Positions 12,185-24,900 of a stretch of DNA of 64,000 bases are shown in pieces (the first letter of the stretch is position 1; every line of letters begins with the position of its first letter). The translations under genes and the position numbers were made by a program. The notes under the pieces were generated by a model. That model did not search any database and had not been told where the DNA came from. It was given only the letters and a program-made list of their open reading frames with translations. This DNA comes from Eriocheir sinensis (Eukaryota; Arthropoda; Malacostraca; Decapoda; Varunidae): NCBI RefSeq assembly GCF_024679095.1, contig NC_066553.1:2746994-2810993 (forward strand), given 5' to 3'.

Positions 12185-13725
12185 TCAACTAAATTATCAT
12201 GTTCCTCTTCCTCTTACTTTTCCTTCCTTTACTTTACACTCCTTCCCCAACTAAATCAATATGTTCCTCTACCTCTTACTTTTCCTTCCTTTACTCCTTC
12301 CCCAACTAAATCAAAATGTTCCTCTACCTCTTACTTTTCCTTCCTTTACTTTACTCTCCTTCCCCAACTAAATCAACATGTTCCTCTACCTCTTACTTCT
12401 CTTTCCTTTACTCCTTCCTCAACTAAATCAACATGTTCCTCTACCTCTTACTTCTCTTTCCTTTACTTTACTCCTTCCTCAACTAAATCAACATGTTCCT
12501 CTACCTCTTACTTTTCTTTACTTTACACTCCTTCCCCAACTAAATCAACATGTTCCTCTACCTCTTACTTTTCCTTCCTTTACTTTACACTCCTTCCCCA
12601 ACTAAATCAACATGTTCCTTTTCCTCTTACTTTTCCTTCCTTTACTTTACTCCTTCCCCAACTAAATCAATATGTTCCTCTACCTCTTACTTTTCTTTAC
12701 TTTAAACTCCTTCCCCAACTAAATCAATATGTTCCTCTACCTCTTACTTTTCCTTCCTTTACTTTACACTCCTTCCCCAACTAAATCAACATGTTCCTCT
12801 ACCTCTTACTTTTCCTTCCCTTACTTTACACTCCTTCCCCAACTAAATCAACATGTTCCTCTACCTCTTACTTTTCTTTCCTTTACTTTACTCCTTCCCC
12901 AACTAAATCAACATGTTCCTCTTACTTTTCCTTCCTTCACTTTACACTCCTTCCCCAACTAAATCAACATGTTCCTCTTACTTTTCCTTCCTTCACTTTA
13001 CACTCCTTCCCCAACTAAATCAACATGTTCCTCTTACTTTTCCTTCCTTCACTTTACACTCCTTCCCCAACTAAATCAACATGTTCCTCTACCTCTTACT
13101 TTTCCTTCCTTTACTTACACTCCTCCTCCAACTAAATCAATATGTTCCTCTACCTCTTACTTTTCTTTACACTCCTTCCCCAACTAAATCAAAATGTTCC
13201 TCTACCTCTTACTTTTCTTTACTTTACTCCTTCCCCTTAAATCAACATGTTCCTCTACCTCTTACTTTTCCTTCCTTTACTTTACACTCCTCCTCCAACT
13301 AAATCAACATGTTCCTCTACCTCTTACTTTTCTTTCCTTTACTTTACTCCTTCCCCAACTAAATCAACATGTTCCTCTACCTCTTACTTTTCTTTCCTTT
13401 ACTTTACTCCTTCCCCAACTAAATCAACATGTTCCTCTACCTCTTACTTTTCCTTCCTTTACTTTAAACTCCTTCCCCAACTAAATCAACATGTTCCTCT
13501 ACCTCTTACTTTTCTTTACTTTAAACTCCTTCCCCAACTAAATCAATATGTTCCTCTACCTCTTACTTTTCCTTCCTTTACTTTACACTCCTCCTCCAAC
13601 TAAATCAATATGTTCCTCTACCTCTTACTTTTCTTTACTTTACACTCCTTCCCCAACTAAATCAACATGTTCCTCTACCTCTTACTTTTCCTTCCCTTAC
13701 TTTAAACTCCTTCCCCAATCCCCTC
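12185..13725. repeat. ~62-bp minisatellite, about 27 units
   Basis: A 50-65-bp unit is repeated across about 1.5 kb. Each unit has CCCCAACTAAATCAACATG, then TTCCTCTACCTCTTACTT, then a variable T/C tract. Units lose 6-12 bp blocks in the T/C tract, and runs of identical sub-variants occur side by side (12,900-13,080), as expected from local unit amplification. Frames through the array, including a 218-codon one, carry no known domain. Confidence 0.95.
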
Positions 13726-14120
13726 AGTGTCCCTTTTCAACACTATTAATGACACAGTAATAATTTAATTTTCATGTAATTGCTTTTTCACACCTGTAAT
13801 TTACGTTTATATAGTGTCTGTTGCTTAGTACTAGAAAATTTCATTATTATTCTTACCAACATAAAGATATTTTTGAGTATTTTGAGGTCAACTACGATTA
13901 ATTAACTAACTCTAGGGAGCAACTTTCAGCCCTCAACACCCCTTCACAGGACACATTTCACCCTGTACTGAGGTCTGTTTTTTCTGCTCCTTTCTTCCAC
14001 TGACCTTGCTTTTCTATTTTACTTTCCTCTGTGGTCTTTTTTTTTTTTCTATTTCCATTCATTCCTACCATTGTATCTTTTTAGTTTCATGTATATTAAT
14101 TGTATAATCACATTCTGTCC
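13726..14120. other. Gene-free stretch between minisatellite and repeat tail
   Basis: AT-rich unique sequence with short T runs. No coding or RNA signal was seen. Confidence 0.5.
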
Positions 14121-14210
14121 TGCCTGGGGGTTGGGATGGCATGTTCCTCCCTTCTCCCTTGTTGTTTACCTGCATCAATAAACTATCAATCAATCATCAA
14201 TCAATCACAT
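14121..14210 (+). repeat. 3' tail of an interspersed repeat ending in (ATCA)n
   Basis: The block GGGGGTTGGGATGGCATG, then TTCCTCCCTTCTCCCTTG, then CAATAAACTATC runs into an ATCA-type microsatellite. A diverged copy in reverse orientation lies at 60910-60993. A shared body with a simple-repeat tail is typical of a SINE or LINE 3' end. Confidence 0.6.
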
Positions 14211-14649
14211 TAGAGGGAGAGTGGGGGGAGGGGAGGGGGGAGAAGGGGGCGTGGCTGGAAGGGTGGATGCATCTTGGCGGCGGGACGGTTTTGGTAATTA
14301 CGCTAAAATAACACGAAATAACCCACGGGGAGGAATGTAGACTACGTAGGGATGAACAAGGCATACCAAACACCGAGGAAAACTTACGTGAGAGAAAGAG
14401 AGAAGAAGAAAGAGTCGAGAATGGTAACTCAAGATTAGCTGTTATGGCGGAGGGCTGACCAGGGATGCCAAGTTATCGTACTCACCACACTGGATTTTCC
14501 TATTTCTAACGCATAACGATCATAAAAAACCGTCTATAATTAACATTTTTAGCACTAACTAGAAATGGGCATCGTTAGTTTTATGGGTGCGACGGTTTTT
14601 AGTCTGAAATAGGCGAATATAAGAGATTGAGTACGACAATTTGGCGACG

Positions 14650-14838
14650 TTGGAGTTGACTTGACAGGTGGAAGGAGGGGAGGACAGGTGGAGGCGAGCC
14701 CCGTGTGGACAATCATCTCTCCACACGAGCCACGGACACTGTTACGCCCCTGTGTGACTGTGGAGGACCCGTGAAGAGCAAGAGTGACGTTATGTTGAGG
14801 ATGAGTCGTGTGAAGCAACGTAACAGCTGAGTACCGAG
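14650..14838 (+). other. EXOC3: Candidate untranslated first exon of EXOC3
   Basis: CpG-richer sequence ends in a strong donor (CCGAG|GTAAGAC, intron from 14839). The next convincing acceptor on this strand is CTTCCAG at 15972-15978, 20 bp before the EXOC3 start codon. The 5' limit and transcription start are unknown; the left boundary given is nominal. Confidence 0.45.
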
Positions 14839-15160
14839 GTAAGACGCCCGCCCCTCCCCGCCAGCCCGGAGTGTGTTGTTTGAATAAGTGTAGATAAGTG
14901 GCTTTATTTCAGGTTAGAAAATAACATAACACTGAAAAACGATACAAAGCGTCACAGGTCAAAAGAAGAAGACACAGGTGATCCTCTGGAGGGCCGTGTG
15001 TGGTGGTGGTTTATGGAACTCTGATTTACGACTCCCATAGTTTGCCAATGACAGTTTTGTTGACATTAATATATGTTTTTGGTGAATCTCAAATAATGAT
15101 CTCAATTTAGATTATCATTTTTCCCCATTTGGTTATAATGTGTTTTCGGATAATATTTAG

Positions 15161-15727
15161 GAAACCTTCGCCACCACTGGCAAAGTTAATACTTACCACA
15201 TGGATTTCTTTTTGGTCCCTGAATGCAGAGCAGTGACAAGTGACTTCCGGAAAGGAGAAAGAATCCAATTCAGTGACTATCTATTGTTGAAAATAGGGGA
15301 TAATAATTCATGAAAACGTCGCCTCCTCTGGCAGCGGCTGCCATGGTGACGGTGCCGCCGGTGTTGCGAAAAATACCTCCTCGCAGAAATTAGTTGTATA
15401 TACATGAGGGGGGGTCCAGGGGGGGGCAAAGCCCCCCCTTTAGCTGTTAGGTCGTAAAGTTCGGTTGGAATAGTGTAAATATGCTCCCCCACCCTTAACA
15501 CTCTGCGAGCTATTTTGCGGCTGTGGCGGTGTCACCATCGCCATGGCGGCCGCCACCAGAGGAGGCGACGCTTTCGTGAATTATCATCCCCTATTTTCAA
15601 CAATAAATAATCCCTGAATTGGATTCTTTCTCCTTTCCGGAAGTCACTTGTCACTGCTCTGCATTCAGGGACCAAAAAGAAATCCATGACGTAAGTATTA
15701 ACTTTGCCAGAGGTGGCTAAGGTTTCG
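15161..15727. repeat. Large fold-back element (arms ~200 bp) in EXOC3 5' intron
   Basis: The left arm (15161-15360) and right arm (15520-15727) are near-identical reverse complements. Shared words include GTCCCTGAATGCAGAGCAGT, GTGACTTCCGGAAAGGAGAA and AAATAGGGGATRATAATTCA. The loop has G and C runs. A diverged one-arm fragment is at 43245-43330 (GCATTCAGGGACCAAGAAAT). No transposase is encoded, so it is non-autonomous. Confidence 0.85.
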
Positions 15728-15865
15728 TAAATTTTCCCCGTGTTTTCTCCTGTTACGTGATGTTATATATTTTGTATAACATTATTGCTAGCATAACTGA
15801 TGCTGCTTCCAAACTAGTCTTAATTTATTTCAGAATCTCTGCATCCTCCTTAAGACAATTCTTTT

Positions 15866-15866
15866 A

Positions 15867-15916
<50 letters not shown>
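15866..15916. repeat. (ATT)n microsatellite
   Basis: About 17 ATT units lie between the fold-back element and the EXOC3 translation start. Confidence 0.95.
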
Positions 15917-15917
<1 letters not shown>

Positions 15918-15998
15918 CTACTTTCATTACCAATATGTTTGATGAAGTTGAGTAATTCCCTCAACCTTCCACTTCCAGAGTGTGTGTAGGCCGCCAGG

Positions 15999-18900
15999 AT
16001 GGACGTCGGTGAGGCAGAGTGTGAGGCGGTGAAGCGCGCTGCGCTGCTGGTGGAGAACATGCTGCAGCGGCCCGACCAGCTGCAGAAGGTGGACCAGTAC
16101 CGCCGCAGAGTACAGCGAAAGAAGGTTAGGAAACAGTCCTCAAGTGTATACCATTATATTGACTGACCTGTATTCAGTCATACTTTTCTGACAAGACTTT
16201 GAAGAGCTTGTTTTCTCTTTCTCATTCTCTCTTTGGTTATACAATCATGCATTGGTGTGGCTCGATGCCATTCATAATTTAGATGACATTGGATGTATGT
16301 ATAGGTGCATATAAGCTGATGTTCCCCCATGTACTATCAATAAGTTTTATAACATGTTATTTCAGTACTAATTAAGAATCATCATCAGTCTGAAAATAAA
16401 TACCTAAGTGCATTGTCTCTTTGCATTTATTATTGAAGTAATTCTCACTGTTAGTCAGCATGGTAATGAAAATGTGACACTGTTGTGCAGGCATCAGTGG
16501 AGGCCATGCTGAAGACGGCCATGCAGAGTCAGCTGGACGGGGTGCGCACAGGCCTGGGCCAGCTGCAGTCCGCCCTCACAGACCTCAGAGAGATAAAGAC
16601 ATGGTAAGTGGCTGCTGCTGCTGATGAAAACACAGACACCATGCACTTCACTCCTGGCAGCACAGTAGATGATGCAAACACTCAGACCATGCTCCTTCTT
16701 ATGCATTAGTAGACAAACACAGACAAGGAGACTGAGAGGGACGTGTCCATTACAGCTTGGGAGAGGTGGAGGGCAGTCTGGTGAGGGTGCCAGAGCTAAG
16801 CAAGGCGCTGTACGAGTGCCGGGAAGAGTATGTGCGGCACTCCCAGTACGCTGCGGCCATGGAGAACCTCAAGCACATCTTTACCGTGCCCGAGTCAGTG
16901 GAGAAGACGGAGAAGTGGATCGCTGATGGTAGACTGCTGTATGCCCACCAGGTGTGTGTGTGTGTGTGTGTTATTTTGTGTCACTAACAAGGGATGTATT
17001 CTTTTCTTGGACCATAAGATTTGTAGTGTGTGAATTTCCTTTGCATTGGTGTGATAAGTAAAATATCTGTGTGTGTGTGTATGTATATATATAAATGTTT
17101 GATTCAAGATTGACAGAAAGAAAAATACTGGAAAAGAATCATACTTTAAATTTGTGCCGTACAGTAAAGTAACATTCTCATCGGCTTATTTTTTCATTGT
17201 TTGTCCTTTTGCCATTCCAGCCTTTTTGTCTTATTCTCTTCCTTTGTTATCCGCTTTTAATCTTTGTAGCTTTATCCTTGTTCAGTGGTCAATGACGTTT
17301 CCTTGTTCCCATGTTTCCTTTACACCTGATCATGCCTTCCACTTCCTCTTTATTCCCCTTTATTCTCCCTTACTGTCATTCCTTTCCACTTTATCCATAT
17401 CCTTTCTCATACTAACTCTTACTTCTTCTCCCCTTCCCTGTCCCTACTTTCCTTCCTTTCCACCTCATCCCTTCTCATGCCCTCACCTCCTCTCCCTTTC
17501 CCTACCCCTACTTTCCTTCCCTCTTTCACTTCCCATTATTCTCCCTCCTCTCCCCTTCTCTGTCCCTACTTTCCTTTCTGCTTTCTCTTTTCCTCTCCTC
17601 TTTTCTCTCCATCATGTTTCTTACTCTTTCACTTCCCATCGTTCATCGTTCTCTCTCCGTCATCCCCACACAGTGCCTGATGGACTTGGAGAACAGTCGT
17701 GACGATCTCCTGTTTGAGCTGCACAAGTTGCCACACCAGAACCCCAACGACACGCGCATGTTGAAGGAATACTTTGCTGATGTACACAAGCTTTCCGAGG
17801 ACCTGGGTAAGTGTATGTGTAGGTGTAGGAGTTGAAGGAATACTTTGCTGATGTGCACAGGCTTTCTGGGGACCCGGGTTTGAAGTTTCATGAGTGAGTG
17901 GCTGCAGTTAGTGAGTGTCTTGAGAAGTATGTAAAAGAGTGAAGGAGTGAATGAGTGAGCCTTGTGTTGTGTTAGTGACCATAACATCTTTGCTGCAGGT
18001 AAGCAGGTGTGGATCATCCTGAAGCGCACACTCAACACGGTGAGGAAGGAACCCCCACAGATCGTCACTGCTCTCAGGATTGTGGAACGGGAGGAGCGGG
18101 CAGACCAGTTTGCTCTCCAGGTATGTGCTGTGTATGAGAGAGAGAGAGGAGAGGAGAGGAGAGGAGAGGAGAGACTCGCTGACTGATTTACACTCCACTC
18201 CTCACTAACAAGACCACTCCCTCGGCAGCGTCAGAAGGGGTCTGGCTTCCTGCCTCCTGGCCGGCCCAAAAAGTGGCGTGAGAAGACCCTGGAGGTGCTG
18301 GAAGAAGCCGTGGCCGAGCGCATCGAAGGGAACATGTTTGAGGGCCGCAGCGACAGCAAGAACTGGCTCATCAAGCACCTCGAGGTAAACCACAACTTGA
18401 GCCTCTAGTCAGAAAGTGTTGATGTTACTTGCATGTGTTGCTTGATATGCTTCAATTTTGTAACACATACTTGTATATAAATGCTATCTTGAATTTCAGT
18501 AGTACATTTTTGGGTTAAACCTGTAAATGATCAATCTTAAGGTGATGGATGTTTGTACTCTAATATGGTTGATGTTTTGTTTGATTGAACATCGAAATTT
18601 ACATTATAAACCTCCATTTTCATAGTTTACTATGATAAATGACCATTAGGGAAGAGAGCAGAGACTGGAGATTAACAGTCATTATATTTTTCTGCTTCAT
18701 TGTGGGACATAAAACACTTAACCAGTTAGGTCAAGTTGTCTGCCTGTCACTCACACAAGGCATGAGGCAGTAAACGGCTGTGTGTTGGCAGGTGATTCGC
18801 CTGCTGGTGCTGGAGGACATGAAGGTGATCCGCTCCTTGTGTATGCCATGCTTCCCGCCGAGCTACGACATCGTCAACCACTACGTCCAGATGTACCACA

Positions 18901-21900
18901 AGAGTCTCGCCACCCATGTGAGAAGCCTTCATTTGTCTTGTGTCTGCTCAGAGCTAGGCTGCTGGCTTTGTGGGTGTACCTTCTAAAATCTTTCCTCATT
19001 TGTTCTGCCTCATACACTTTGGAACTCTCTATAGTTTTAGTTTGCTCTTCATATATACTTTTTCCTTCAGTATTGCACTCCTCAAATCAGAGATCTACTG
19101 GCTGTAATTACTGGATTCTGCTTTGGTTTTGGTTCCCTGTCACAGGTTTCCTTGTTTTCACCCATCTCAGTAGCCCATGATTATAATGGTTTTGCTGTTG
19201 TTTTTGCATCACCAGTTCCATCTTCCCTTAGTTTTCCTCTTGCTGGGATGTAGAATTGTATTGCAGGGTAGTTGATATTTTTCAAAAGATATGAGAAATT
19301 AGTCTTCTTGGGAAAAGAATACATGAGGGGTTGAAATATTGTTTGAGGGACTAAAGTAGTCATCACGTCACCATCTGAGGCACAGGCTGTATGTAACTGT
19401 ACTTCCAGCAGGAAGGAAAGATAGGTGTTGAAAAGCAAAGACAAAAGAGTTTGACCAGACAGGGTCCATCAGCTTTCCAAGTGTTCACGCCAGAAAGGGC
19501 ACAGGAAACATCATTATTAGCAAGTTGAATGTTGGGCTTAGTAAAGTCAGAGGGGAGATGATTAGGAGGAATGTGCCCTGAATTGTCCAGAGCAGAATTT
19601 TCAGAGAAAGGTGTTGACTAGGTGCCAGAAGTCTAGAAGAATTTTCTATTGATGAAAATTTTTGGTAAGTTGGAGATTAGCTTTGACTCAATCCTGGGCA
19701 GAACAAAAGAGCATGATTAGGAATTTGAAGGTTCAGGTACCTATCGTGAGCTGCCTGTCTAGCTTTTATTTATTATACGGTATATATAATACACTCCAAT
19801 CTCCTTCACAGTTGGTGGATCTCGTTTCTACGGGACTTGAGGACAATGAGTATGTGACACTTTTGTCCTGGGTGCTCAATGTGTACTCCGGGCCAGAGCT
19901 GATGGGCCACGCGACACTCAACATCAACATGGCCAAGCTGGGGCCACTGCTGGACAACAAGGTGCTGGAAGACCTCATCTCTGAGTACCTCACGGTGAGT
20001 GCCAAAGTTGATTTGTCTCACTCTTGTCATACACCCTTTTCTTTTTCTCCTTCTTGTCCCATCATAAGAGATAATATTTATTTACTGTATTTTATATACC
20101 TAACTGAAGAATGTGAGAATGATCGTATGGCTTCTATCACCAAAGGATAAGCTTGCCCTTTAACCCGGTAGCAGTGACGGGCCAAATTTGTGGCTTTACG
20201 TGTAGCAGCAACAGGCCAAATTTGTGCCATGATATAAACCCCCCAAAATAGATGATGCATAAACTGATCACAAATGCTTTGATATATATTATGAAATGGT
20301 TTGTGTGAGGGGTGATTTTTTCTCATTTTTCTCGCTTGGAGGGACCATTAAGAAACATGATCCCCGCTGTTACCGGGTTAAGTGGTACCCATCTAAACCT
20401 CGCATTCAGGCAGTTGTTGTTGTCAAGGGTCGGCTTTCAGAGCTTTAGCCCCATTTTTTTTTCTATCCCTGAATTTGTTTTTCCAAGAATGACTTTGCAG
20501 CACGTATTTAGATTGTGGCTTCTCTCAGTTGGTCTCGGATGGCAGGAACTATTGTCTAGAAGTTGTGTCTTTGTTGCTTGTGATTCCTCAGAACTCTGGG
20601 TCAAGCCCCCAATGTACTGAATGCCTAACAGTGGCCCTGATTCTATTAGGATTTTATTATGAGGATTGTTAAAGTGATAAGCTAGTTGTATAACCAAGTT
20701 TTCTTTTGTTACATCAATTCCACATTGAAAGAGGTTAAACAAAGTGATGAATGGGTATTGTCTCAACAGAATGTGAACAACAACTATGACTCGTGGATGA
20801 ACAAGGCACTGGAGATCGAGGAGAAGGAGTGGTACCGCCCCGAGCCCCCACAGCAGGACTCTGACTCCCACTACAAGACTGAGCTGCCTCAACTCATCCA
20901 TGACATGATCCGGCAAAACTTGGAGGTTGCAAACACCATCAGGTGGGCGGTGTTCATTAGGTGGTAGTTTGGTGGCCAACTAGAATCATAAGGAGAATAT
21001 TGGTGATACTGATTAATTGTGAAGAGCTGGAGGAATATATTCTGTATGGATTAAGTTTACAAGTAGGAACAACTGTATGCTTTCTGCTCTAATTGCCACC
21101 ATGAAAGAGGTCCATCAGAAGTTATCGTCATGAGTAACCCTGTTTCCTACAAAGGCAGGGTGAGGTGCCAAAAAGGCCTTGCAGTAATTATGAGGCGTTT
21201 TCTAGACGAAGCTGTTTGAGGGGGACACAACCTCCTGTATTTTAGTAGTTGCCTCATGTGACACAGTGGAATATATACTTGATAAAATGTGAAAATCCTG
21301 CACCTTTATGCTGCTGACTAAAAGAGAGCCCTGTCATGCTTCCCCAGCCCAGAGGTGCAAGTCAAAGTGCTCATCAGTAGCCTGGAGCAGGTGAGGCTGT
21401 TTGCTGGCAAGTTTGAGGCAGCCGTCAAGAGATACAAGGACACCTATTACTCAGACCGGTCACAGGTACTTGGCTCCCGCTCCACTTCATTCTTTGTCTC
21501 GTACTCATTATTTATGATTAAATTCTTTTTCTTTAGATTTTCTGAACCATTTTAGTTCCAGGATCATTTATAAAAAAATTTGCTGCCAATATTTTTTTAT
21601 ATTTTTTTTTATATATATATTTTAGTTTGATGAAAGACTGAATTAATTAGCTGAGCTTCACACAAGTGCAGAGGCATGCCATTTTCATGCCATATTTTCA
21701 AGTCTACATTCCTGTCCATTTATGGTCGCACAGTTCTTCATTTTGTATGTCGACGCATGCCCTAAGTTGTTCAAATGAGTCTTTAATTCCCACCAACATA
21801 TCCTTGGAAACCTACAGCCCTCACACTTGGCCTTGCAGATCCAGTACTACACCACCTACATCATTGCCCTGGCCAACAGCTGCCAGGCGATGGTGGATGT

Positions 21901-24900
21901 GCTCATGAGCATCAAGACTCAATTCTGGAAGCCAGGCACCACCACCACCACCAACGACACCATGATTGCCACCAAATTTGATGCTGTCCTTACTGTATAC
22001 CAGGTGAATTAAGGATAATATATATCATTATATAAAAAAATATAGATTTACAAAGCTATGAAATGTTCTAAGAGAAGAATGAGGGAATAAAATAAAAGTA
22101 AGATGTTTTTTAAAGTAATTAGAATGGACATATTTATGTAAGAGTGATGCATAAGAAATAGTGCTTGACTAAATTAAAGAAAAAATGGTAGAAGTAAATT
22201 GTTCTATCTTGAGTAAAGTGAGCAATGAAAATAATAATAAAGTTTGACACGGCTAAAAGGATTGAAAGAATGACGACTTGTTCTTGGTTAAGTAGAAAAT
22301 TGACCACACAGATATCAGCACTTCCTTTTTTTTAGCTATTATAAACAGTGAGGTATGAGATAAATTACAGAATGATCAACACAGTTTGTTTGTTGTTGTG
22401 TTTGTTCTGTCCATGTTGCCTTATTTTGTGTTAACCCGGTAGCAGCGACGAGCCAAATTTGTAGCTTTACTGTGTAGCTACCAGCGACGGGCCAAATTTT
22501 TGCCATGATATAAACCCCCCAAAATAGATGATGCATGAACTGATCACAAATGCTTTGATATATATTATGAAATGGTTGGCGTGAGTGATGATTTTTTCTC
22601 ATTAATTCGCTTAGAGGGGCCTTTAAGCAACATGAACCCTGCAGCTACCAGGTTAAATACTTGCCTTTGCTTCCACTTCTTTGCTAGATGAGTCCATTCC
22701 TGGCCAGCAGAAAACGTACAAACTAGTTGACTTGGATTAGAGGTATTGCTTAATATTTCTTTTTTACTGACTTGTGTTAATCAGGTTCAGTCCAGCACCA
22801 TGAAAGGCAAAGTACGTAAAGTATGTTACCTGTTACTCTTACTTCGTAGCATGTGAGGAACCAGATGTGTGACCACCTGCTGGAGGAGGCCCTGGTGGAC
22901 CTGCAGGACCACTTCAACGCCCTCCTCACCCCTCGCTGGCTGCATAACACTGAGCCACTGGACACCATCTGCCTCACCCTGTCTGATTACTTCAATGATT
23001 ACTCACACCTCCATCAAAAGTGTGTTAAATAGCACGAGTCAGTCTAGTTTCTATATCATCCACACATAGGGGAATATTACCTTCAAATAGGCTGTTAATA
23101 ATTCACCTTTACTATTTCTTTTAATCCCTGTATCACCATGAGGTTTGTTATTGATGTTGAAATTTGTTATTTTTCACTAATTGTAATCATGCTAATAACT
23201 TTACTGTCCATCCATCAATGAAGAAACTGCTAGAAGGTTGTCTTTTGTCAATGAAGTCACTCTCTTGCCCTCAGGAACTTTGACCACGTGGTGCAGCTGG
23301 TGCTCAACACGGTGGCCATGCGCTACACCACCGCCATCCTGCAGAAGCGGATCACACTCAAGACTCAGGAGGATCGCAAGCTGGTGGCCGAGAGGATAAC
23401 GTCTGTGAGTCTTCATGAATTTACTCGTACCAAATAAACATGGCCCGGCTGATATGACATATGCACAGACTGTCTATGAATCAGCAAGCTAGTTTAAGAA
23501 GCATGTGCCTGTCCTTAACCCCTTGACTGCGGATTTCCTACAAGAAGACCTCGCCAAGCTACAGGAATGGAAGAAAAAGTGGCTGCTACAATTCAACGAA
23601 GGAAAATGTAAAGTCCTGCACCTTGGGAGGGGATATCCAGCACACTAATACCACGTGGGAAACACTCCACTATCCACCACAGAGGCAGAGAAAGACCTGG
23701 GACTATAGTTACCAGGCTACCAGTGACGGCCAAATCCGTGCCAATCGCAGCGGACGGGTTAACCCTTTCAGTACAGTGGCACCGATGTCGGCATCATCAT
23801 ATGGAAAGGGTTAATCCTCTTCTAAACCTCTTAATCCTCTTCAATTTCCTCTTAACCCTTTCCATACTGTGACACCGATGTCTGCGTCAACGTATTGAAA
23901 GGGTTAAACCGTCCGCTGTGATTGGCACAGATTTCGCCTTCACTGGTAGCCTGGTAACATTTACATACAGGTCTTTCTCTGCCTCTGTGGTGGATAGTGG
24001 AGTGTTTCCCATGTGGTATTGGTATGCTGGATTTCTGCTTCAAAGGTGCATGACTTTACTTTTTTCTTCATTGAATTGTAGCAGCCACTTTTTGTTTCAT
24101 TCCTGTAGCTTGGTGATGTCTTCTTGTAGGAAATCCGCAGTCAAAGGATTAAGTTGAAATGCATACCCTTCAGCTCAGAATATATTATGTACAATTTTTT
24201 CCCCCAATGTCCACAGGAAGCTGAGAAGGTGGGGAGTGTGTTTGAACAAGTGACACCAGACCTTGTGAAGTTTGATTCTCCGTGTGAAGTGATGAAAGGT
24301 CTCGCTGAGGTCGTCAAGGTCTCTGACATTGACTTCATCGGCTTAGAACTTCATCGGTTACTGCGCAGGTAAGTTTAATACTGGATTCTTATTTTAGAAC
24401 AAAGAAATTTAAATTCCAAAAAAACCTCATCATTGCACTCTTTGAGAATCTTACATCTGGGCCTAGGAAAAAAAATTCAGGGAACCTACATCTTGTTAGT
24501 GGTCTGATAACACTAGGTAAAGAACAACGAAGTGTTTAGTTTTTATTATTTATGAAAATAAATTATCCACAGCATTGTATATGTTAAACTTATAATATAT
24601 ACATAGCATTTTTTGCCTGAAATTGATTAAACAGCCACACTGAGGAGTACACCTTCATACATTTAACCCGGTTGCAGCGGGGATCATGTTTCTTAATGGT
24701 CCCTCTAAGCGAGAAAATGAGAAAAAATCATCACTCACACAAACCATTTCATAATATATATCAAAGCATTTGTGATCAGATTACGTATCATCTATTTTGG
24801 GGGTTTATATCATGGCACAAATTTGCCCCGTCGCTGCTACACGGTAAAGCCACAAATTTGGCCCGTCGCTGCTACCGGTTTAAGATAAGGCAATATAAAG

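Noticed and set aside
12128..12784. 218-codon open frame with Ser/Thr/Pro-rich repeats
   Set aside because: It lies wholly inside the 62-bp minisatellite; similar frames open in other phases of the same array, and there is no start context, domain or splice support.
17154..17702. 182-codon frame rich in Ser/Phe/Pro before EXOC3 exon 4
   Set aside because: It runs through a pyrimidine-rich intron and crosses the acceptor of exon 4 in another phase.
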